From Ganoderma boninense (taxonomy: Eukaryota > Basidiomycota > Agaricomycetes > Polyporales > Polyporaceae): a stretch of 64,000 nt of DNA. The notes beneath the pieces were generated by a model, which worked only from the letters and a program-made list of their open reading frames with translations, was not told the DNA's origin and searched no databases. Made by a program: the position numbers and the translations under genes. The DNA is taken from contig CM035304.1 in the NCBI GenBank assembly GCA_002900995.3, positions 1,817,919-1,881,918 on the forward strand, read 5' to 3'. Below, piece after piece: positions 56,785 to 64,000 of the stretch; position 1 is the first letter of the stretch; every line of letters starts with the position of its first letter.

Positions 56785-57950
56785 ATGTCTTCGTCGATTA
56801 CTCCTGCTATCGGTGTCTACGCAGCCATCAAAATGGACCCCACCGCGATGGTTGCCCACCTCGACACACAAGCCGCAGAAGAGGCTCGACAACTCTGTCC
56901 CAAGACGTACTTGGTCTTGACCGCATTCGTATGTTCCCCTCAACCCTTACGCATAGTTGAATGCCCCTCGCTCACACGCGGCCACAGGATTTTTTTTCGC
57001 CGTTCTCCGCCCGAAAATGGTTCATGTACAGGGTGCGCCCTGTGGGCCCCGCCCTCCGCGCGGTCGACGAGAAGCGCGGCTTCGAGTCCGACATGTGCAT
57101 TCCCATCTTCCCGAACGAGACGCATCCCGCCGGCCGGCCTTCTGTTCACCCGAGCATGGCGTTCCCGTACGACAATTGCTACCACTGGGCTGGGCTGAAC
57201 CTGGAGGTGCGAGTGCGTACGCGGGAGGACGGGTTTCGACAACACGCGGGCCATCAGGCTGGAAGCCGGACAGAAGTTTGACATGGACTTGCGGTTCGGT
57301 CCAGACCTGGGGCGCGCAAAGCGCACACGGCTGGCTCGCGAACAGGCTACCTCCGTTACTCCTTACTGCTCCTCTGGGCCCGAGTCCTCGTTGCCTCCGT
57401 CCACTGCCGAGAAGTTTGAAGACGTCGACGCCCCTGGCGAGGTCGATGTCTTCGAGCCGCCGAAGGACGTTGAGGATCCCGAGTACATGCCGCTCGTCGA
57501 CCTCTGGCTCGAGCTCGCGGACAACCTCAAACAGGAGGACATAGGCGACCCGGTCGACCTGTACAAGGAACGATTTGCGATCATGACGTGCGTCGAACGC
57601 CGCCACTTAACCCCTCGTGTGGATGCTGACGGTCTCCTCAGCATCATCAGGAGAGCACATGAGCGGAACCCGGCCCTTCCCACTTTGAGAGAGTACATCG
57701 GTCCCCTGCAGGACCCGTGTATTGACGACTCGGACTGCGACAGCTTCCTCAGCGGAACGGCCAGCTCGTGTATGTCGGACTCGTATGAGTCGGAGCTCTC
57801 AGAAGACGGTGCTAGCAAACCAAGGCGTGAGTCCATTACGTTCTCGTCGCTCTAGAGTAAACCTGACCTCGTTCATTAGGTTTCCGACCTGCGAAGCTGC
57901 TTCGCAAGCTGGGCTCGAGTGTTCGCGGGCTGTTCTGCATCCCTATCTAG
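56785..57950 (+). pseudogene. Y3, family Y gene with one apparent extra base
   Basis: Exon 1 (56785-56928) encodes MSSSITPAIGVYAAIKMDPT and ends KTYLVLTAF. Exon 2 from 56988 contains SDMCIPIFPNETHPAGRPSV and FPYDNCYHWAGLNLEVRVR. At 57,234-57,236 a TTT run has one base more than the paralogues need. After it the frame continues as AKRTRLAREQATS, PLVDLWLELADNLKQEDIGD, and then RRAHERNPALPTLREYIG. The last exon reads FRPAKLLRKLGSSVRGLFC, ending CIPI at 57,950. Only this one base separates the copy from an intact gene. Confidence 0.78.
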
Positions 57951-58864
57951 CCTTGATGGCAATCCCTACACTCTTTTCCCGTTATGTATCTTTCCCGCCC
58001 CTTGCCGCTGCAAGCATTGTACAATCTATTTCATCTCGTTGGTCTCAATGAGCCCGAGTACCTTCAATCAATAGCGCCCGTACGCCCGTGCCGACCTTTG
58101 TAAACGATACTTAATGCTTCAAATTTCAACTTCTTGCCCTGCACGAAATGCCGCATAATAAGCGATGGATTGTATTTACGGTCGAAGACAGTAGCTTGTA
58201 TTGCCCTGAACTCATCCGCGTGTCCAGCTCGACACTTTCGAACTTCACTCAGCTCATCATCTCCTCGTCTGAAGTAGGTACACGTGGACGGACGGCCCCC
58301 GCGATTACTGCTATTGGCGTGTCCCTGCTTCCTCGCGATGCCGCACAGAGAATCGTCGGTCATTTGGTTGTCTGAGTGTTCAAAGAGAACTCGAGCCTGG
58401 GCAGGGCGAGAAAATAACGCGGCGGGGCGGCGAGAGCCTTGGGGCCGGCTATCTCTCAGGATCGGTGGGAGTTCACGTTCGCGCTCCATGTCCTGAAGTC
58501 TCTAAGTCATACGTGCGTGCACTCCGTGATTCAACGTCGAGCGACACCTCGTGCCTTCTAGTGTCAATGTTGCCAACGATTCGCGACGCGTTAAAGCGAA
58601 TCTCAGACATTTCGGAGGAGCTGAGCGATATGGTTGAGCTCGAGTCTGCACCTGGAATGCCCATGTGCGCCCAACAGTCGATGGAGTTGAGGCTGCAGGC
58701 ATCCAGCAAGAAACGCCAGAAAACAATAGGGCATAAGCTACTCGTAGCGTGTGTCAGTTAGTAGGAATATGAAACGTGGCAGGGGGAGGCTCGGATTTAC
58801 GTGTCGTCGAAGTAGGATCAGCGAAGATTAGTATAAGCTTGAAGGGGTCCTAGAAGTACAAAGC
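57951..58864. other. Intergenic; no gene supported
   Basis: Open frames at 58,064-58,489 (minus) and 58,465-58,761 (plus) overlap each other and have no recognisable motif. Confidence 0.5.
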
Positions 58865-59254
58865 TTAGTATAACTCGGAGACGTACTGATGAGGGGGAAG
58901 ACGCACGGAGTTGGCAGTGAGCGGAAGGATGTCTGATATAAGCAATGATGGAATGCTGGAGTAAACGTCAGTGTCCACTCTTGAAAAGGAGCAATAGACA
59001 TCACACATGAAATAGGTTGACCTGTCGCGAATGAGCAAAGTCGTCAGAGGGGTGCGCCTATCGACTCTGGACAAGGGCTTGTAAATGCCGAACATTTTGA
59101 CCCAGGTGACAACGACGAGGACAATTTTCGGCGCAATTGTTGTAGCACTTGCGGTGTGGCAGACTGGCAGTGCAGACAAGGTATCATTTTCTTGAATCTG
59201 CTTCAAAAATACCTTGCCTTCTACTTCTATTGGCAAAACTGTGAGCAAATTCAT
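58865..59254 (-). pseudogene. Possible DUF6533-type membrane protein remnant
   Basis: The minus strand reads ATTIAPKIVLVVVTWVKMFG, then IYKPLSRVDRRTPLTTLLIRD and STYFM. This pattern (hydrophobic helix, TW, basic loop, PL-TTLLLRDG-x-YF) is typical of the C-terminal half of the multi-pass DUF6533 proteins common in Agaricomycetes. The N-terminal helices could not be found in order upstream. The part after STYFM is weak, so this is probably a relic. The family assignment is from memory of its motif pattern. Confidence 0.4.
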
Positions 59255-60317
59255 GTGCTCTCATTCCATGGCGTCCACCCACATCGACATCGTCACAAAC
59301 GTCATGGTGCAATGGTAGCCACAGCTACCGGCTACCAGTTCTCCGCCTGACAGGGGGAAGTAGACTGTACTCAAACACTGCAACTCAATGTCAGACAACC
59401 CGAATGGCATGAGTGGCGGCGTCCGAAGGTCCTTACAACATACAGAGCAAGCTTGATGAGTGTAAGAGGGACGGGTGTTCCGTCGAAATCGTTGCATTGG
59501 ATGGTATATTTGTGTGCAGATAGATGGGATGTCTGGACGTCGCGGAAGAGGCTGGAAGAGGCTGAAGAAACAAGGCCGCAGAGACGCTCACCACGCGGAG
59601 TTCACCGGGAGGTCCTGATTGGTGGACTGTTGTGACCTTCGGAGGCGCTGCCGCATCGTCACTGCCACAGACAAAGTCCGCTCTGAATCTCTCCTCTCTG
59701 CTCGGGTCTCGGGTCTCGACCACCCCTGGTAAGGCCTCATGTCGACTCGCTCACAATTTAAACTGGAAGCCAAGGCAGACAGCGATGCACACCTGGATGT
59801 CTAACTTGCAGACTTAAAACCCCGCCCCCTAAATACTTAGAGCTTCTCCGCTGAGTGGCAACTAGGATGATGATGTTGAGAACCTGGGACGGCATTGAGA
59901 CCTGAATTCCTGCGCATACCTGTGGTGCTGCGACAGTGGTTGGAAAAGCGTTTGAACTGAGCAAGAAGCTGGACAAAGACTTATTAGATGGAAGCTGGTC
60001 AAGCAGGGGCGGCACGGATGAAGTCGGCAACACCGCCTCGCATGCCGCCCGCGCCGCGCAGTCGACGGCGCAGTGCAGAGCAGCCACGCTGCCAGTCTTG
60101 CCCTTCTTCTGTCAAATTCTATGGCCGGCCGCAGCCGCGATTGTGTTCAAGACCTCCCAGCTTCGAAACCGTATATCCTCCCTGACTAGCTTTCCTCCTC
60201 CTTGCGCTTTCGACTCCGAGTCACCTCCACACTTGGTCTGCCTTGACCAGCTTGACCTTTTTCTCGATCTAGCGGACGATCGGGCACACAAGCAGGTGTC
60301 TTTAAACTGTCTTAGCT
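59255..60317. other. Intergenic; upstream region of the ankyrin-like gene
   Basis: A minus-strand stretch near 59,460-59,500 (GTPVPLTLIKLAL) ends at a GTATGT donor and could be another exon of the DUF6533-like relic. Nothing else coding is supported. Confidence 0.45.
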
Positions 60318-61843
60318 ATGATCCTGGACAAGCCGCCTCTCCCTGGGGACGAAGCCGACATCCTGGGCGACGCTCCGCCCTCCTACGACGCCCTCGACGG
60401 TGTCCCACCCACACCTGCCACCCGCGACGAAAAGGCACCCATAGCCAGCGGCTCGACCACCCATCCCCCCCCACCCCACCCTCTCCAAGTCCCCCGCCTC
60501 CCTCGGTGGCAGCACGGGGAAGCGCACCGGCCCCGCCTGGTACAACTTCGGGCCCAGCGCGCGGGCAATCCGCGAGGTGCGCACGACGCTGCTCGGACTC
60601 CTGCGCGACCTCGTCAAGCAAAACGACGCGGTGGGCGCACTCGGCGTGCTCGAGAGCTGTGCCGACGCGTGCCGCACGTACGACCTCTCGCTCTCTGCGC
60701 TCCTCCAGGAGCAGAGTATCGAGGGCCACACCCCGCTCTACTGGGCCATCATCAACCGCCCCACGCACCCCCACCAGCCGCAGCGGGAGGGAGAGACGGA
60801 GGGGCCGGACCTGGTGTCGGCGCTGCTCGCACACGCGGCGCCGCTGAACGACGCGACGGTCGACGAGATCCGGCTCGCGTGCCTGCACACGTCGGACCAC
60901 GCGTTCTTCCAGAGGCTGCGGCGCTCGCCGGCGTTCTCGCCGCTCACGGGCACGGAGGAGATCTTGCTGGGCGGGAACGTGCCCGTCGACGACGTGGACG
61001 TGGAGGACGTCAAGGCGGACGAGGGCGCGTTCGTCGCGCGGTTCAGGGTCCCGCTCTTCCAGAAGCGCATGCGGATCTCGGGCGCGATCACGCTCGAGTT
61101 CATCGCGAAAGGTGCGTCTCGAATTCTCCTTCCGCGAAGCTGCCCCCTCCCCCTCCCCCATCCCCCATCCCACGCTCCCGAATCGGAACCGTTGTCGGGT
61201 TCTGACGGTGCGACGCAGGCCGCCTCTGGGAGCTCTCGTTCATCGTCGCGAAGAGCGACCACGACTCGCGCCTCGATTACCGGAACTACAAGGCCGGCAG
61301 CTGGGTCGTCCGCCTCGTGCTCCTCCCGCACAGCCCCCCGACATGGATCGACTCGCGCCTCGTCATCGAGGACCCCCGCGCCCGCGGCCAAGACCCAGGC
61401 CCCTCCCAATCCCCCTCCGCGTCCCCGTCGTCTCCGTTCGCGGGCGGCCCGAGCTCGCTCTTCCAGGCGATCATGGCGGGGGACGCAGATGACGCGCCAT
61501 CAGCTCGGGCTCGGGCTCGGGCTCAGCCTCGTCGGCGCGGCAGAAGGTGAAGCCGCGGGTGGAGCTGAGGCTGAAGGCGCGCGAGCAGCTCACAGCGGAG
61601 AGGTGGGGCCAGAGCTCGAGGATCGTGCTCGCCCTCGAGGAGAGCGCGCTCGCGAATAGCTTGCAGTTCAAGTAAGTCCGCCGCCCCCGCCTTCCCCCTT
61701 GCTCGAGTCCCGTTTTCTGATCGGGCGACTTCATGTTTGTTTGGTGCTGCAGCGGCTGTCCATACTTCGAGGCCGACGGGTCGCTGGTCGCGAGGCTGGA
61801 GGCGAAGCTCGGGCCACCTGACGCTGATTGTGTTATTTGCTGA
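60318..61843 (+). pseudogene. Ankyrin-like conserved fungal protein with two apparent frameshifts
   Basis: The start is at 60318 (MILDKPPLPGDEADILGDAP). The first frame runs into a run of eight C at 60,465-60,472. The homologous-looking continuation (GPAWYNFGPSARAIREVRTT) is one base out of phase. The long second part contains an ankyrin-type segment, GHTPLYWAIINR, and a C-terminal strand-rich domain (RVPLFQKRMRISGAITLEF, then GRLWELSFIVAKSDHD after an intron at 61,112-61,218). A second shift occurs near 61,490-61,515. The last coding part (VELRLKAREQLTAERWGQS) joins exon 61,753-61,843 (CPYFEADGSLVARLEAKL). Splice sites are good and the composition is protein-like throughout, so assembly error is at least as likely as decay. 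Confidence 0.7.
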
Positions 61844-62372
61844 CTCGGGCCAGCTGAGAGCTCGGACCCTTGTGTATGCCTGGGGATACGCTCGTTGCAG
61901 ATGCCTCCTCCGTTTTGCTTACATCCTCCTCAGTTCTAATGTTGTATAAGTAGTGTAGCATACCACGTTGGTCGCAGCACCCGCATTGCGATCGTGAAAT
62001 GATATCCGCCAACGTCTGAATTGTTCTGCAGCGCCGCATGCTATCGGTACATGTATCTGATCGCGCGGAACACTACGAAGCGAGGCTCTACCCAATCGTA
62101 CACTAACCACAACACATGGCACATACAGCAGATCCGAGTCTGAGTCTAGGGCACAATAACCATGGCACACAGCGCGTCTGTCTCTGTCCCCGTTTTTCGC
62201 CTCCGCACGCTGCGCGCATTACAGTCAGCCCGTTCCGAGTCTGAGTCTGAGTCTAAGAATCTCCGAGCCTGAGCGATTCTCGTACGCAATACAACCGAAT
62301 CGAAACCAGTCCAATCGAATCGAAACCGAAGCCAAAGTGATATGATATCATATGGATATGCCGCGAGTGCGC
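61844..62372. other. Convergent intergenic region with simple repeats
   Basis: The 3' ends of the ankyrin-like gene and the threonine-rich gene face each other here. Simple direct repeats such as GAGTCTGAGTCTGAGTCT (about 62,238-62,255) are present. No gene is seen. Confidence 0.6.
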
Positions 62373-64000
62373 CTACGCGTGCGCCTTGTAGAAGCCCGCG
62401 CGACGCCTGCGCCTGACAGCGCTCGTGCTGGTCGAGGTCGAGGTGTCGGAGGTTTCCGTGGAGGTGTCCGTGGAGGTGTCCGTGGACGTAGACGTAGACG
62501 TGTCCGTAGACGTGGACGTGGATGTGTCGGTGGACGTAGACGTAGATGTAGACGTGTCGGTGGATGTAGAGGTAGAGGTAGAGGTAGACGTGTCGGTGGA
62601 CGTAGATGTAGACGTAGATGTAGACGTGTCCGTGGATGTAGACGTGGATGTGGACGTGGACGTGGATGTAGATGTGGTCGTGGTCGTGGGCGACGATATG
62701 AGGAAGACCGTCGTGGTGCTGGTGACAGTACTGGTCGTGGTGCTTGTCGTGGGGCTGGTCGTGGTGCTGGTCGTGGTCGTGGTAGAGGTCGTCGACCGCG
62801 TCGAGGTCGTCGTGCGGGTCGAGGTTGTCGTGCGGGTCGTCGTCGTAGGGCGAGTCGAGGTAGTGGTGCTGGTCGTCGTCGAAGTCGTCGTCCGGGTCGT
62901 CGTCGTCGGCCGAGTGCTGGTTGTTGTTGTTGTGGAGGTCGTCGACCTAGTCGAGGTCGTGGTGCGAGTCGTGGTCGTCGGCCGAGTACTGGTTGTGGTC
63001 GTCGTCGACGTCGTCGACCGAGTCGAGGTCGTAGTACGGGTCGAGGTCGACGTCGTGGTGCGGGTCGTGGTCGACGTCGTGGTCGATGTCGTCGACCGAG
63101 TTGAGGTCGTGGTGCGAGTCGAGGTTGTGGTGCGGGTCGTCGTCGAAGTCGTCGGCCGAGTGCTGGTTGTTGTTGTAGTGGAGGTCGTCGACCTAGTCGA
63201 GGTCGTGGTGCGAGTCGTGGTCGTCGGCCGAGTACTGGTTGTGGTCGTCGTCGTCGACGTCGTCGACCGAGTCGAGGTCGTAGTACGGGTCGAGGTCGAG
63301 GTCGTGGTGCGGGTCGTGGTCGACGTGGTGGTCGACGTCGTCGACCGAGTCGAGGTCGTGGTGCGAGTCGAGGTCGTCGTGGTGCGGGTCGTGGTCGAAG
63401 TCGTCGTCCGGGTCGTGGGGCTGGTGGTGGTCCTCGATGTCGTCGTGGTTGTGGTGCTCGTCGTAGTGGAAGTAAGTGTCGTGGTGAGCGTCGTGGTCGT
63501 GGTGGAATCGGACGACGACCCTGCCTCGCCTTCAGCCTCAAAGTCGGCCTCGCCTGACGGAGATGTGGTGGACATGTCGCAGCTGGTGTCCGTGCAGGTG
63601 GTCGACGAAGGGGTGCATGTGGGATCCGTGCAGGTTGTCGACGAAGGGGTGCAGGTCGGATCCGTACAGGTTGTCGACGAGGGGGTACAGGTCGGATCCG
63701 TACAGGTGGTCGACGAGGGGGTACAGGTCGGATCCGTACAGGTGGTCGATGAAGGCGTGCATGTGGGATCCGTGCAGGTTGTCGACGAAGGGGTGCATGT
63801 CGGATCTGTGCACGTCGAGGACGAAGGGGTACAGGTCGGATCCGTGCATGTCGACGAAGGCGGGGACGGCGGAGGGGTTGACATGCAACAGCTGGTGTCC
63901 GTGCATGTTGACGACGAAGAGGTGCATGTGGGATCCGTGCACGTTGACGACGAGGGGGTGCATGTCGGATCCGTGCAAGTGGTCGACGAAGGCGTGCACG
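62373..64000 (-). CDS. Threonine-rich, mucin-like protein with Cys repeats (5' end beyond the window)
   Basis: The minus-strand frame is open from the window edge to a stop at 62,373, at least 542 codons. Its upstream part consists of repeats of about 13 residues, each based on TCTDPTCTPSSTT, two Cys per unit. Roughly ten units are visible, including irregular ones. A short acidic linker (EADFEAEGEAGSSS) follows. Then come about 350 residues of Thr/Ser/Arg runs (TTTSTRTTTSTRS), a hydrophobic patch (VTSTTTVFLISS), STSTDTSTSTS repeats, and a basic end RRRRRAGFYKAHA. Such composition suits a heavily O-glycosylated cell-wall or secreted protein. No GPI signal is seen at the C-terminus, and the N-terminus is outside the window. 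All three minus-strand frames are open over long stretches because of the repeats; this frame is chosen for its regular Cys units. Confidence 0.6.
   Translation of the reverse strand, partial: CTPSSTTCTDPTCTPSSSTCTDPTCTSSSSTCTDTSCCMSTPPPSPPSSTCTDPTCTPSSSTCTDPTCTPSSTTCTDPTCTPSSTTCTDPTCTPSSTTCTDPTCTPSSTTCTDPTCTPSSTTCTDPTCTPSSTTCTDTSCDMSTTSPSGEADFEAEGEAGSSSDSTTTTTLTTTLTSTTTSTTTTTTSRTTTSPTTRTTTSTTTRTTTTSTRTTTSTRSTTSTTTSTTTRTTTSTSTRTTTSTRSTTSTTTTTTSTRPTTTTRTTTSTRSTTSTTTTTSTRPTTSTTTRTTTSTRTTTSTRSTTSTTTSTTTRTTTSTSTRTTTSTRSTTSTTTTTSTRPTTTTRTTTSTRSTTSTTTTTSTRPTTTTRTTTSTTTSTTTSTRPTTTTRTTTSTRTTTSTRSTTSTTTTTSTTTSPTTSTTTSTVTSTTTVFLISSPTTTTTSTSTSTSTSTSTSTDTSTSTSTSTSTDTSTSTSTSTSTDTSTSTSTSTDTSTSTSTDTSTSTSTDTSTDTSTETSDTSTSTSTSAVRRRRRAGFYKAHA

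Noticed and set aside
35809..57950. A mating-type A locus, because multiple divergent gene pairs are typical of HD1/HD2 loci
   Set aside because: Neither X nor Y shows a homeodomain (no WFxNxR-type motif), and the usual neighbour, mitochondrial intermediate peptidase, is not present.
57900..57950. A pheromone precursor, because Y proteins end with a Cys four residues from the end
   Set aside because: The Y proteins are hundreds of residues long with several domains, and Pro in the tail is atypical. The short frame is the last exon of a larger gene.
62352..63104. A plus-strand arginine/glycine-rich protein opposite the threonine-rich gene
   Set aside because: It is the complement of the simple Thr/Ser repeats and has no structure of its own.

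Overview
The window looks like nuclear DNA of a mushroom-forming basidiomycete (Agaricomycetes, most likely Polyporales). The clues are genes split by many introns of about 45-60 bases, GC-rich coding sequence, an Agaricomycete-type F-box protein and tyrosine recombinase, and large families of lineage-specific genes. No database search was possible, so family names rest on motifs read by eye. Exons given here were chosen by matching GT/AG sites, reading phase and agreement between paralogues.

The left part (1-30.5 kb) is a repeat-driven expansion of one unit: a protein kinase of about 370 residues on the minus strand, head-to-head with a small one-pass membrane protein on the plus strand, across a shared promoter of about 0.4-0.5 kb. 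Five pairs are visible (A 0.4-3.0 kb, B 5.7-8.7, D 13.4-16.4, E 19.2-22.1, F 25.6-28.6), plus a sixth kinase (C, 10.2-11.5 kb) whose partner is missing. The membrane protein has an N-terminal hydrophobic helix, a helical segment and a cytoplasmic tail with proline-tyrosine motifs. Decayed relatives with a different tail lie at 4-5, 12.3-12.8, 17.7-18.5 and 29.8-30.5 kb. A 100-N scaffold gap interrupts kinase A.

The middle (30.9-35 kb) holds an intronless tyrosine recombinase with an altered catalytic histidine (an internally deleted relative lies at 24.8 kb) and an F-box gene.

The right part (35.8-58 kb) is a second head-to-head pair expansion. Family X (CxxC N-terminus, about 340 residues) lies opposite family Y (a CxPxFPN motif and a FPYxNCY motif, ending in a short basic amphipathic tail). 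The order Y1-X1, Y2-X2, Y4-X4, gene Z, X5-Y5, Y6 and Y7 fragments, X3-Y3 is nearly mirror-symmetric around gene Z. Several members carry single-base frameshifts, often in homopolymers, which could be real decay or uncorrected assembly errors.

The right edge (58-64 kb) has a membrane-protein remnant, an ankyrin-like gene with two apparent frameshifts, and the 3' part of a threonine-rich, cysteine-repeat protein that runs off the window.

The candidates for an undescribed system are the two unrelated, repeatedly duplicated, divergently transcribed gene pairs. A kinase paired with a membrane protein whose N-terminus resembles fungal HeLo-like domains suggests a signalling or self-recognition module. 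That is inference, not something the sequence proves.
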